This document shows positions 1-7,792 of a DNA stretch of 32,884 bases, in pieces. Location: assembly GCA_017406745.1 (NCBI GenBank), contig JAFQXY010000008.1, forward strand, positions 1 to 32,884, given 5' to 3'. Below the pieces are notes generated by a model. That model saw only the letters and a program-made list of their open reading frames with translations. It searched no databases and was not told the DNA's origin. Source of the DNA: Candidatus Saccharimonadota bacterium (GTDB lineage Bacteria > Patescibacteriota > Saccharimonadia > Saccharimonadales > Saccharimonadaceae). The position numbers were made by a program, and so were the translations under genes. The first letter of the stretch is position 1; the number at the start of each line of letters is the position of its first letter.

Positions 1-1
1 C

Positions 2-601
2 GCCACGCTTAGAGACACCAGAAGTACAGGGTATAACTATACCGTAGCCAAAATAGGTAATTTATGCTGGATGACACAAAATCTCATGCTAGGTAGTAGC
101 TCTACCGTAGCTCTCACTAGCGCCACTAGTAATGTCTCCTCCTCTGGCTACACCCTCCCAGCTAGAGGCACATCCGGAACTAGCTATAGTGGCCAGTATG
201 TTTGGGGTAATGATACGCAATGTACTAGCAGTAGTACCACTGCCTGTGCTGGCTATTATTCATACGCTACTGCTACAGCAGGCACTAATCCATCCAGTGG
301 CACATCTAGCTACGACATCTGCCCAGCAAACTGGCGACTACCTACATCAGCAGAACTAACTACCCTTGAAAAGACCTATACTTCAGGCGCCACTTTAACA
401 GCCAGTCCCTTCCTTGGCGTCTACGCCGGCCGCTACAACAATAGCTCGTTCTACGATGGCGGGTCGGTCGGCTACTACTGGTCGTCTACTGCCTACAATA
501 GTAGCCTCGCCGACCGCCTGTACTTCGGTAGTAGTAGTGCCGGTATCAACGGCACCACTAAGTACTACGGGTACTCTATCCGTTGTGTGGCTAAGTCTTA
601 G
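2..601 (+). CDS. FISUMP-domain surface protein, C-terminal part (5' end outside window)
   Basis: The reading frame is open to the left edge, so the Met at 71 is internal and this is only the last 199 codons. The visible part is one complete FISUMP (Fibrobacter succinogenes major paralogous) domain. It opens with DTRSTGYNYTVAKIGNLCWM, continues with the DICPANWRLPTSAEL block, and closes with GYYWSS, LYF and YSIRCV. The fold is C-type-lectin-like, and such domains are found on surface or adhesive proteins. No LPXTG or C-terminal anchor follows; the protein stops 4 residues after RCV. From about 415 to 594 the codons are strongly NNC (TAC, GCC, GGC, CGC, CTC, GTC, GAC), unlike the first half. 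Such C-terminal lectin modules are frequent diversity-generating retroelement targets. The family call is firm; the ligand is unknown. Confidence 0.85.
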   Translation, partial: ATLRDTRSTGYNYTVAKIGNLCWMTQNLMLGSSSTVALTSATSNVSSSGYTLPARGTSGTSYSGQYVWGNDTQCTSSSTTACAGYYSYATATAGTNPSSGTSSYDICPANWRLPTSAELTTLEKTYTSGATLTASPFLGVYAGRYNNSSFYDGGSVGYYWSSTAYNSSLADRLYFGSSSAGINGTTKYYGYSIRCVAKS

Positions 602-615
602 CCGTCCGCCCCTAA

Positions 616-640
616 GCTACCAAAACTTTTGGCAGGTAGC
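616..640 (+). other. Hairpin just after the FISUMP stop codon
   Basis: GCTACC (616-621) pairs with GGTAGC (635-640), and the AAAA/TTTT inside can extend the stem. The following T-tract is poor, so this could be a weak terminator or the small hairpin sometimes found next to variable regions of diversity-generating retroelements. The sequence does not decide between them. Confidence 0.4.
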
Positions 641-680
641 CACACGTACTTTTCTAGCATCAAGTATGATTTAAGCAAGA

Positions 681-981
681 CCAAACAACCCAATTTACCT
701 ACATTGAATAAGCCCAGCATCCTTATCATTGCAAGATTAATCCCAAGCCATTTTAAACAATAAAAAGTGCGAACCAGACTAATTTTTACAACAGTTACAG
801 ATGAGTATCCTGTACTGTAATACAGGTACGAATCTGCCTAACTGTTGTGAAAATTATTACTGCGTGAGCACTTCTGTTTAAAATGGCTTGGATTGATCTC
901 AAAAGATAATTTCAATGCCTACCTAAAATTATTATTTTTTATTAGGCGCGAAGTGAACCGTAGGTGAATTGGGTTGTTTGG
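681..981. repeat. 301-bp imperfect hairpin element with 22-bp terminal inverted repeats (MITE-like)
   Basis: Positions 681-702 and 960-981 are inverted repeats matching at 21 of 22 bases, beginning CCAAACAACCCAATT. Inside, CCAAGCCATTTTAAACA near 753 pairs with TGTTTAAAATGGCTTGG near 875. Further in, 781-796 pairs with 841-856 (15 of 16), and at the tip CCTGTA pairs with TACAGG around 809-825. The whole unit therefore folds back on itself with asymmetric loops. It carries no credible ORF and ends 5 bases from the cysS stop. A non-autonomous transposon fits best; a structured RNA is possible. I see no clear target-site duplication. Together with the hairpin at 616-640 it fills the gene-free stretch 602-986. 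Confidence 0.65.
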
Positions 982-986
982 TATTT

Positions 987-2399
987 TTACCCCGCATACT
1001 CCCACACCGTCCCCTCGGCAGTATCGCGCACAGCAATTCCCTGTGTTAATAGTTTATCTCGCAATTCGTCTGCCCGTGCAAAATCCTTGTTCGCCCGTGC
1101 AGACTCTCGCTCACGAATCAAATCAACTTGAGCGGTATTAATATCTGGCGACTCCTTAATTAATCCCAACCCAAACAACCTATCCACCAAAACCCAATCA
1201 TCATAAGATAGATCAGAGTTATCAATTATCGCAAACGCTTCCGCTGAGTTTAAGTTATTCCCTACTGCAGACAAAACTTCCGTAAAAACCCCACTGTTCG
1301 ACTTAGCCCCAGCCCCAGTTTCAATCTCAGCCCCAGCCTTATTACCAGCCTCACCTTTAGCATCACTAACCCCAGCCCCACGTTGATATGTTAGCGCTAT
1401 CTTGTTTCGCCAATTCAGCCTCCGCGCTTTAGCTCCTGCCAAAGATTCAAAAGTAAAATTACGCGTACCTTGATAATGCCCAGATAACACCCACATTTTA
1501 AAATCTAAAGCCGAAAACCCCCGCTCCGCCAAATCAGATAATAAATACACGTTCCCCAAAGATTTAGAAATCTTCTCACCATCTATGGTAATAAAATTAC
1601 AGTGTAACCACGTCCGCGCCAACTCACGTCCATACGATGCATAAGTTTGCGCAATTTCATTAGTATGATGCACTGGCACGTGGTCTATCCCGCCAGTGTG
1701 AATGTCTATTGGCTCACCTAGTTCTTCGTGGATAATAGTGGAGCATTCCAAATGCCACCCAGGGTATCCGGGGCGCCCCAAGTAATCCCAGCGCATAATG
1801 TGCTTTTCACCAGGTTGGATAAATTTCCAAACAGCAAAATCCGAAGCATTACGCTTTTCGCTAGAAAAACCTACACGCGCCCCCGCTTGCAACCCCGCCA
1901 AATCCAGCCGTGCAAAATCTGCATAACGGTCAAATTTTGCTGTATCAAAATACACTCCATCGCGCGTTTCGTAAGTAAACCCATGCTCTGTCATTAAATC
2001 TACCGCCCGCATATCCGCCTCAATATAATCCGTAGCATGTGCGATTACATCTGGTTGTACCAAATCCAATAAATCCCACCCCCGCATAAAATCATCACCA
2101 TAAAACTTCGCCACTTCATAAGGTGTTTTACCATCGCGCTCGGCGCCTTTTTCCAGTTTATCTTCTCCCTCATCGCCATCGGATACCAAATGTCCTACAT
2201 CGGTAAAATTCAAAACTCTCCGCACAGCATGCCCCTCGGCGCGCAAAGCCCGCACCAGTAAATCCCAGTAAATATATGCCGCATAATTCCCAATATGCTG
2301 ATAACCATATACTGTCGGGCCACAGGTATAAATCTTTACATCCTCACCAAGGGGCTTAAACTTTTCTATTTTTTTAGTAGCTGTATTAAATAATCTCAT
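987..2399 (-). CDS. cysS: Cysteinyl-tRNA synthetase
   Basis: This class I aminoacyl-tRNA synthetase charges tRNA-Cys in the cytoplasm. The 470-residue length is normal. The HIGH-like motif is in GPTVYGYQHIGN (about 27-38) and the KMSKS motif is KISKS at 276-280. The active-site zinc ligands are all present: C26, C219, H244 and E248, with the family's spacing (25 and 4 residues between the last three). A low-complexity Ala/Gly/Glu-rich stretch lies between the catalytic core and the C-terminal helical region. The ATG at 2399 has a good GGAGG ribosome site four bases upstream. A -10-like TATAAA lies at 2415-2420, abutting a 19-bp palindrome. Confidence 0.97.
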   Translation of the reverse strand: MRLFNTATKKIEKFKPLGEDVKIYTCGPTVYGYQHIGNYAAYIYWDLLVRALRAEGHAVRRVLNFTDVGHLVSDGDEGEDKLEKGAERDGKTPYEVAKFYGDDFMRGWDLLDLVQPDVIAHATDYIEADMRAVDLMTEHGFTYETRDGVYFDTAKFDRYADFARLDLAGLQAGARVGFSSEKRNASDFAVWKFIQPGEKHIMRWDYLGRPGYPGWHLECSTIIHEELGEPIDIHTGGIDHVPVHHTNEIAQTYASYGRELARTWLHCNFITIDGEKISKSLGNVYLLSDLAERGFSALDFKMWVLSGHYQGTRNFTFESLAGAKARRLNWRNKIALTYQRGAGVSDAKGEAGNKAGAEIETGAGAKSNSGVFTEVLSAVGNNLNSAEAFAIIDNSDLSYDDWVLVDRLFGLGLIKESPDINTAQVDLIRERESARANKDFARADELRDKLLTQGIAVRDTAEGTVWEYAG

Positions 2400-2414
2400 A
2401 AATCCTCCATTTAT

Positions 2415-2440
2415 TTTATACTGTTGTAAAAATTACAACA
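2415..2440 (-). promoter_or_regulatory. cysS promoter with overlapping palindrome (possible operator)
   Basis: On the minus strand TATAAAAT (from 2420 downwards) is a plausible -10. Immediately upstream the perfect palindrome TGTTGTAATTTTTACAACA (2422-2440) fills the spacer up to the -35 position. A protein bound there would block RNA polymerase. Near-identical palindromes occur at 12192-12210 and 13601-13619. No regulator gene is identifiable in the window. Confidence 0.4.
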
Positions 2441-2460
2441 CTAAACATCGCCTGCGTACA

Positions 2461-3225
2461 CTACGAAACATCATTAATAATATCCTCCAATACCCCTACC
2501 ATTTTACTATATTTATCTTTAGACATCCCATGTCGTCCAGCTGTTTTTATGGCAACCAAATATTTGGAGTTTTCTTTTAAAATATGCGGTATATTTTTTG
2601 CGCCAATAAATCTATCCATCTCGCCATAGATTATAGTGGCATGGGTTTTTAAATTAATAAAACGCCCATAATTATACTTATTTAAAACTATTTTGTCTAT
2701 AGAATTATTAAAAGACTTCTCTTTTAAAATTTTATGATTGTTTATGCTCACGGCATCTTTAAATAGCTTAATGCCTATCATAAATTTAGGATTCTCGATA
2801 TCCTCTGGACGATATACTGGTGGAGAAACCAAAATCAAATGTTTACAAGATTTCTTGTAAGTGTCTGCATACCGTATGGTGATCAAGGCACCCATCGAAT
2901 GTCCTACCAATACTAGTGGCGTATCTAAGTGCAGATTATTTATAGAATTATGTAGTGCAGTTATTTGATCGTGAAAATCGTAATTTAAATCATCCGAAGT
3001 ATAACTTTTGCCAGACCCCAGTAAGTCAAAAGCCACAAAACGCACATTTTTGAGTGAAGCCGTCCCCTCTAGATATTTTATAGTATTAGTAAAACAGCTC
3101 GCATCAGTGGCAATTCCGTGCACAAAAACCACAGTCACAACTGGAGTTTTACTTGCACAGTAATCATGAACTTTTTTTAATTCTAGCTGTACTTCTCTAG
3201 GTTTAAAACGTTTGAATATTCCCAT
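2461..3225 (-). CDS. Alpha/beta-hydrolase
   Basis: A 254-residue alpha/beta-hydrolase-fold enzyme. The oxyanion region is VVFVHGIATD (32-41). The nucleophile elbow is GHSMGA with S110, the acid is D204 in YGEMDRFIG, and the catalytic His is H232 in GRHGM. The substrate is not predictable; esterase, lipase or peptidase are all possible. There is no signal peptide, so it is probably cytoplasmic. I start at the ATG at 3225 (MGIFKRF) because an AGGAG ribosome site lies four bases upstream; an in-frame start 12 bases earlier lacks one. It overlaps the end of the DHH phosphoesterase gene by 23 bases, suggesting translational coupling. Confidence 0.9.
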   Translation of the reverse strand: MGIFKRFKPREVQLELKKVHDYCASKTPVVTVVFVHGIATDASCFTNTIKYLEGTASLKNVRFVAFDLLGSGKSYTSDDLNYDFHDQITALHNSINNLHLDTPLVLVGHSMGALITIRYADTYKKSCKHLILVSPPVYRPEDIENPKFMIGIKLFKDAVSINNHKILKEKSFNNSIDKIVLNKYNYGRFINLKTHATIIYGEMDRFIGAKNIPHILKENSKYLVAIKTAGRHGMSKDKYSKMVGVLEDIINDVS

Positions 3226-4216
3226 GCTTCTCCTCACTAAAGTCTGCTAATAATTCTGGCACTACATGTACCAAATCCGTCACTACGTCTTCGTAAGTAG
3301 TATCGTAAGTTCTAAAACCAGAAGCATATGGATGTCCACCACCACCAAAATACCCCGCAATTTTATCAGCAATGGGTGCTTCTATGGTACACCGTATTTT
3401 GCCAGTTACTTTGCCATCTGGGTATGTCTTTATGGCTACGCCAACTTTTACGCCCTCCACCATGCGTATTTCTTCCAAAATTAATACATTGGGATTATAT
3501 TCGTCTGAATATTCGCGGATTTCATCCCAAGTAATATGTACGGTGGCTAACTCGCCATCCAAAGAATAATCAATCTTTTTGATTAAATCAGCCTTATAAT
3601 CCAAGATTTGCGGAGTTTTTTTCATGAACTCGCGCCGTCGCTCCTCTAGCCCTGCCACATCGGCACCAAGTTTTGTTAGCTCTGCACATATTTCAAAAGT
3701 CCGTGCCGTCACACCAGAGCTAGTAAGCCCAAGCGTATCAGACATAATCCCCTGCATCAGCGCCTCCGATGCAGATTTGCCAATAGGCATATTTTGCGCA
3801 CTTGCTATTTCGTAAATTAATTCACAGCACGCTGGGCGAGTTTCTATAATTGTCTCGTGCGGAAAATTCAAATCGTCTTCGGTTTCGTGGTGATCTAGCA
3901 CCAGTACTGGCGCATTATACAATCTATTGCGAATTGCCGTATCGCCTAGTAGTTTGGATAATAATATCTCCGCAGCTGTATCTACTATAATGTATCCATC
4001 GGCCTTAAAATCAAAATCAATTTCCACTCGCGCCCAATCAGCAAAATAGCGCAGATATTTTGGTATATCTACTGGGCAATATAAACTAACTTCTTTATCT
4101 GCCAAAATATAGTCCAGCGCAATTGCACTACCTAGCGAATCGCCATCAGGATTTTCTGCCTGTATAACACAAATACGATTCTTGTCTTTAACAAAATCTA
4201 AAAAACTCTGATACAT
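3203..4216 (-). CDS. DHH/DHHA1 phosphoesterase, NrnA-like
   Basis: A 337-residue DHH-family protein. It has NPDGDS (D24, D26), VDT (D80), the signature LDHHETE (D108-H109-H110) and the DHHA1 motif GGGGHPYASGF near residue 305. Family members of this length are NrnA-type oligoribonucleases/3'-phosphoadenosine-5'-phosphate phosphatases using Mn2+; related proteins degrade cyclic dinucleotides or linear dinucleotides, so exact substrate is uncertain. I start at 4216 (MYQSFLDF), not at the upstream in-frame ATG at 4294, because the earlier part would overlap the divergent gene, and because a TGC-TATAAT box ends six bases before this ATG. The message is probably leaderless. Confidence 0.9.
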   Translation of the reverse strand: MYQSFLDFVKDKNRICVIQAENPDGDSLGSAIALDYILADKEVSLYCPVDIPKYLRYFADWARVEIDFDFKADGYIIVDTAAEILLSKLLGDTAIRNRLYNAPVLVLDHHETEDDLNFPHETIIETRPACCELIYEIASAQNMPIGKSASEALMQGIMSDTLGLTSSGVTARTFEICAELTKLGADVAGLEERRREFMKKTPQILDYKADLIKKIDYSLDGELATVHITWDEIREYSDEYNPNVLILEEIRMVEGVKVGVAIKTYPDGKVTGKIRCTIEAPIADKIAGYFGGGGHPYASGFRTYDTTYEDVVTDLVHVVPELLADFSEEKHGNIQTF

Positions 4217-4222
4217 AATATC

Positions 4223-4231
4223 ATTATAGCA
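4223..4231 (-). promoter_or_regulatory. Extended -10 of the DHH gene (leaderless)
   Basis: TGC-TATAAT reads on the minus strand. Six bases separate it from the ATG at 4216, so transcription should begin at or next to the start codon. No ribosome site is present. Confidence 0.7.
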
Positions 4232-4263
4232 CATTTGTGAATTATCCCTTAAGTCAAAAATTG

Positions 4264-4272
4264 TGATACAAT
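4264..4272 (+). promoter_or_regulatory. Extended -10 of the HAD/pgsA operon (leaderless)
   Basis: TGA-TACAAT ends at 4272, seven bases before the ATG at 4280. It is back-to-back with the DHH-gene promoter in a 63-bp divergent gap. Confidence 0.65.
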
Positions 4273-4279
4273 AAATAAT

Positions 4280-4711
4280 ATGAGTATTTTCCACGCAGAC
4301 AAAAAATTTGAACGTTTTGAGGACGTTACCCCAAAATTACTCAAACAAGAAAAAGTCAAATTGCTTTTATGCGATTTAGACAACACTTTGCGTTTGCACT
4401 CCGAAAAAGAGCCTGCCGATGAGCTCGCCGACTGGATAGAAGATTGCCGCTCTGCTGGAGTTATGGTAGTAATTATTAGTAATAATGGCCGTAAAAAAAT
4501 GATGCAAAAATTCTGCGAACCTTTGCAAATCCCCTGTGTTTGGTGGGCGCGCAAGCCCATGCGTACCAAATTAATTGAAGCCATGCAAGATTATAATTTT
4601 AAACCTAGCGAAACTATTATGCTGGGCGATAAATGGTCTACAGATGTTCTTGCCGCCAAATTTGCCGGCGTTCGCGCCTGGAAAGTAGACCATCGGAAAA
4701 AAGTAGTATGA
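4280..4711 (+). CDS. HAD-IIIA phosphatase, YqeG/Gep4-like; probable phosphatidylglycerophosphatase
   Basis: A 143-residue HAD-superfamily phosphatase. The motifs are DLDNT (D32 nucleophile, D34), ISNN (S67), the RKP lysine K92 and GDKWSTD (D117, D122). Sequence pattern and size fit the YqeG family, whose yeast relative Gep4 dephosphorylates phosphatidylglycerophosphate. The stop codon overlaps the pgsA start as ATGA (4708-4711), so the two are translationally coupled, and cdsA lies next to them. By inference this is the enzyme that converts PgsA's product to phosphatidylglycerol. The upstream TGA-TACAAT box suggests a leaderless message. Confidence 0.85.
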   Translation: MSIFHADKKFERFEDVTPKLLKQEKVKLLLCDLDNTLRLHSEKEPADELADWIEDCRSAGVMVVIISNNGRKKMMQKFCEPLQIPCVWWARKPMRTKLIEAMQDYNFKPSETIMLGDKWSTDVLAAKFAGVRAWKVDHRKKVV

Positions 4712-5268
4712 CGAAAACCCAACCTAACAGTTTAAATCTTCCTACAATCTTAACTTTTGTACGTATTGCTTTGGTAATACCGTTCATGATTTGCTTCTTT
4801 ATCAATACTTTACCAGCGCAAATTATTACTATCGTGTGTTTTATTATGGCATCGTTGACTGACTATATAGATGGTTACCTTGCTCGCAAAAACCACCAAG
4901 TCACCATCATGGGCGCCTTTTTAGACCCTCTTGCTGACAAAATATTAATAAATCTTACATTTCTGGCGCTCGTTTATGTAAGGCTAGTGCCATTATGGGT
5001 GTTTGCCATAATCTTAATTCGTGATTTTGCGATAGACGGCATACGCATGATATCCGCCCAAAAAGGCATATCACTTCCAGCCGTCAAATCTGGCAAAATT
5101 AAAACCTTTTTTCAGATGTGCACAATCATACTAATATTGCTGAATATAATTTTTCAAAACCCAGTCTTTGCCACTATGAATAATACTCTACTATATATAG
5201 TGGTATTTCTTACAATCTTCTCTGGCGTTGAGATTTTCGCAAAAGGCTGGAAGCAATTAAGCAAATAA
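4708..5268 (+). CDS. pgsA: CDP-diacylglycerol--glycerol-3-phosphate 3-phosphatidyltransferase
   Basis: A 186-residue integral membrane enzyme that makes phosphatidylglycerophosphate from CDP-diacylglycerol and glycerol-3-phosphate. The complete CDP-alcohol phosphotransferase signature D-x2-D-G-x2-A-R-x8-G-x3-D-x3-D is present with D52, D55, D73 and D77. Several hydrophobic segments lie around it. I place the start at 4708 (MTKTQPNSLN), inside the ATGA overlap with the HAD gene; a longer in-frame start at 4633 would run through that gene in another frame. The 3' end overlaps the convergent cdsA gene by 12 bases. Confidence 0.95.
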   Translation: MTKTQPNSLNLPTILTFVRIALVIPFMICFFINTLPAQIITIVCFIMASLTDYIDGYLARKNHQVTIMGAFLDPLADKILINLTFLALVYVRLVPLWVFAIILIRDFAIDGIRMISAQKGISLPAVKSGKIKTFFQMCTIILILLNIIFQNPVFATMNNTLLYIVVFLTIFSGVEIFAKGWKQLSK

Positions 5269-5943
5269 CGCTATTACAAACAATACTGTTGCACTAAACG
5301 CAGTAGAGTCAATGCGATCTAAGAACCCACCATGCCCTTCTGTGCCACCCACAACATATTCCAACTTAGCAAAATATTTATTTTTTATTACAATCTCGTT
5401 GGAATCCTTTATTTTGAATTGACGCTTTAAAAAGCTCTCAAACAAATCGCCCACTAATGCGAATAATCCACAAAATAGAAAATAATAATCTGTATCTACT
5501 CGCCCTTGGGTAATCATGAAAATCGCAACCAGTATTACGGAGATTATCAGCCCACAAAACGTACCTTCCCAAGTTTTGTTTTTGGAAATATGCGGAAACG
5601 GACGTGATTTTTTAAAAATCTTTCCGCCAATGGCCTTACCACATAGATATGCAAAAATATCGTACCCACACACACCCAAAATAATATACCAAAAATGTAT
5701 CAAATCCGTACCAGCCACCCAGATGGAACTTATCACCAAGAAAATAATCTCTAGTATCGCCAACAGCGCTTTTTTTATCTTGAATCCATGTTGAAAAAAA
5801 CTTAATAATTCTATGCCCGCCACCAGGGCAAACAGACTATACAAAATCTTAAACGGAATCATATTAAAAGTATACAGCGCAATTATGGCTACCACAAATA
5901 TACCCAACCCACACCAGAGCCTAACCACGAAGTTCTTATCCAT
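5257..5943 (-). CDS. cdsA: Phosphatidate cytidylyltransferase
   Basis: A 228-residue membrane protein that activates phosphatidic acid with CTP to give CDP-diacylglycerol, the substrate of the neighbouring PgsA. Conserved parts are NKTWEGTFCG, GDLFESFLKRQFKIKD and GHGGFLDRIDS near the C-terminus, with several membrane helices. In the family signature only a few residues separate the K-D pair from HGG; here there is an insert of roughly 20 residues rich in N, K and I. The ATG at 5943 follows a TGA-TATAAT box by six bases, so the message is probably leaderless. The gene is divergent from the acyl ligase. Confidence 0.93.
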   Translation of the reverse strand: MDKNFVVRLWCGLGIFVVAIIALYTFNMIPFKILYSLFALVAGIELLSFFQHGFKIKKALLAILEIIFLVISSIWVAGTDLIHFWYIILGVCGYDIFAYLCGKAIGGKIFKKSRPFPHISKNKTWEGTFCGLIISVILVAIFMITQGRVDTDYYFLFCGLFALVGDLFESFLKRQFKIKDSNEIVIKNKYFAKLEYVVGGTEGHGGFLDRIDSTAFSATVLFVIALFA

Positions 5944-5949
5944 ACATAA

Positions 5950-5958
5950 ATTATATCA
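5950..5958 (-). promoter_or_regulatory. Extended -10 of cdsA (leaderless)
   Basis: TGA-TATAAT on the minus strand, six bases before the ATG at 5943. In the same gap TTTTAAGCT occurs twice, at 5960-5968 and 5971-5979. The 11-bp period puts both on one helical face, which is compatible with a protein-binding site. Confidence 0.7.
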
Positions 5959-5994
5959 CTTTTAAGCTATTTTTAAGCTTTTTCTAGGAAAAAA

Positions 5995-6003
5995 TGCTAA
6001 AAT
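5995..6003 (+). promoter_or_regulatory. Extended -10 of the acyl-ligase gene (leaderless)
   Basis: TGC-TAAAAT ends six bases before the ATG at 6010; no ribosome site is present. Confidence 0.65.
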
Positions 6004-6009
6004 AAATAT

Positions 6010-7746
6010 ATGTCTGAGTTTTTCTATGGCAAAATACGTAATTTTCTCTACAAAATAGAAGCCAAATTGGAGCGCAATAAAAACGGCTATATCGACAAGC
6101 TCCCCAAAGATATCCACTATTTTGAAGGTGGGTTATATGATGCAGTTTACGAATCCGCTTGCAAATATCCACACAATATCGCTATAGAATATTTCGAAAC
6201 CCAATTCACCTACAAAGATTTAATTAAAAAAATTAACAAAGTAGCTAGCGCTCTCAAAGCTAGTGGCGTAGAAAAGGGCGAGCGTGTCACCATCTGTATG
6301 CCCAATACACCAGAAGCTGTTTATATGTTTTATGCAGTTAATGAAGTTGGCGCCGTGGCCAATATGATTCACCCACTTTCTAGTGAAAAAGAAATCGAGG
6401 AATATCTCAACCGCGCCCACTCCAAAATTATTCTATGCATTGATATTTCTTACCCCAAAGTAGAGGCCATCATCAAGAATACCGATATAGAACAAGTTAT
6501 AGTAGTTTCGGCCACCCGCTCAATGAGTTACGTGGTAAGATTTGTTTACTGGATCACCAAGGGGCGCAAAAATCACATCAAAAAATCTCAACATGTTATC
6601 ACCTGGAATAAGTTTTTGGCGCGTGCCGGTAAGTTTATTGGCAACCCGCACACCAGAGTTAATTCAAAAGACCCAGCCGTGATCCTCTACTCTGGCGGTA
6701 CCACCGGCAAGCCCAAGGGCGTAGTATGTACAAACCTTAATTTTAATTCTCAAGCGCTAGGTGCCAAATATCTTGTGCCGGAGCTACTAAGGTCGCGCTA
6801 CTCTATGCTTTGCTTTTTGCCTAATTTTCACGCTTTTGGGCTTGGTGTATGTATGCATATCCCACTCTATTGCGGTATGCGCATGGTATTAATCCCACAA
6901 TTCAACGCCAAAAAACTAAAAAATTACATCAAACGTTATAATATTAATATTCTAGTTGGCGTGCCTACAGTGTTTGACTTTTTTACCAGAATTAAATTTG
7001 GCAAAAATGATTTAAGACACATCAAAGGTGTAGTGTCTGGCGGTGATATGATTAACCAGTCAACCAAAGACAAGATTAATCGTTTTCTTCGTGCGCATGG
7101 TTCAAAAGCAATTATTCATAATGGCTACGGACTCACCGAAGCCTCTGGTGGCATGATTTTCTCTCCAGCCTCCATTGCTAAAGAGTCAGATGTGATAGGC
7201 TACCCACTACCAGATAGCGAAGTACTAATTCTAGACCCAAAAACCAACAAAGAAGCCCCTATTGGTGAGCCAGGCGAAATCTTAGTCCGCGGTCTTACCG
7301 TAATGAAGGAATATTTAAACAACCCACGCGAAACAGCCAACGCCTTTACCACCTTTAAAAACAAAAAATGGCTCCGCACCGGCGACATCGGCTACGTAGG
7401 TGCCAAAGGTGCAGTTTATTTTAAAGGGCGCATCAAACGCATGATTATTACCAATGGTTATAATGTCTACCCTACCAATGTGGAAGACGCTACGCTCAAA
7501 TCCAAATTAGTAGAAAAGTGCGCTGTGCTAGGCGTACCAGACCAACTACGTGGCGAACGCGTCAAGGCTTTTGTGGTACTCAAAAAAGACGTACACGAGC
7601 GTACCGCTCGTAAAGATCTCGCCAGAATCTACAGACAATATCTTGCTAAATATGAAACCCCTCGCGAAATATCGTTTATTGCAGATCTCCCCAAAACCAA
7701 GCTGGGCAAAGTAGACTATCAAGCGTTAGCTATTTTGGGTGATTAA
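6010..7746 (+). CDS. AMP-forming acyl-CoA synthetase/acyl ligase
   Basis: A 578-residue ANL-superfamily enzyme that activates a carboxylic acid as its acyl-adenylate. The phosphate-binding motif SGGTTGKPKG begins at S228. GYGLTEASGG follows, then LRTGDIG with the hinge GRIKRMI and GYNVYP. The C-terminal catalytic lysine is K567 in KTKLGKVDY. The length and motifs fit long-chain fatty-acid ligases. Its place beside cdsA, pgsA and the HAD phosphatase suggests activation of scavenged fatty acids for phospholipid synthesis, since CPR genomes generally lack fatty-acid synthesis. The thiol acceptor (CoA or a carrier protein) is not known. Confidence 0.9.
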   Translation: MSEFFYGKIRNFLYKIEAKLERNKNGYIDKLPKDIHYFEGGLYDAVYESACKYPHNIAIEYFETQFTYKDLIKKINKVASALKASGVEKGERVTICMPNTPEAVYMFYAVNEVGAVANMIHPLSSEKEIEEYLNRAHSKIILCIDISYPKVEAIIKNTDIEQVIVVSATRSMSYVVRFVYWITKGRKNHIKKSQHVITWNKFLARAGKFIGNPHTRVNSKDPAVILYSGGTTGKPKGVVCTNLNFNSQALGAKYLVPELLRSRYSMLCFLPNFHAFGLGVCMHIPLYCGMRMVLIPQFNAKKLKNYIKRYNINILVGVPTVFDFFTRIKFGKNDLRHIKGVVSGGDMINQSTKDKINRFLRAHGSKAIIHNGYGLTEASGGMIFSPASIAKESDVIGYPLPDSEVLILDPKTNKEAPIGEPGEILVRGLTVMKEYLNNPRETANAFTTFKNKKWLRTGDIGYVGAKGAVYFKGRIKRMIITNGYNVYPTNVEDATLKSKLVEKCAVLGVPDQLRGERVKAFVVLKKDVHERTARKDLARIYRQYLAKYETPREISFIADLPKTKLGKVDYQALAILGD

Positions 7747-7753
7747 AATCTCA

Positions 7754-7792
7754 ACCAAAGTAGTTTTAGCTGTCAATTCTCTAAAGTTTGGT
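7754..7792. terminator. Possible shared terminator between convergent ligase and recR genes
   Basis: AACCAAA and TTTGGTT form an inverted repeat spanning the 34-bp convergent gap and the end of recR. The loop is long and the T-tracts are poor, so the call is weak. Confidence 0.3.

Noticed and set aside
71-73. ATG at 71 as the start of the left FISUMP gene
   Set aside because: The frame upstream encodes the conserved beginning of the FISUMP domain and is open to base 2.
681-981. An integron attC site, because RYYYAAC-like GCCTAAC occurs in the hairpin
   Set aside because: The matching GTTRRRY core site is absent, the order is wrong, and no integrase is nearby.
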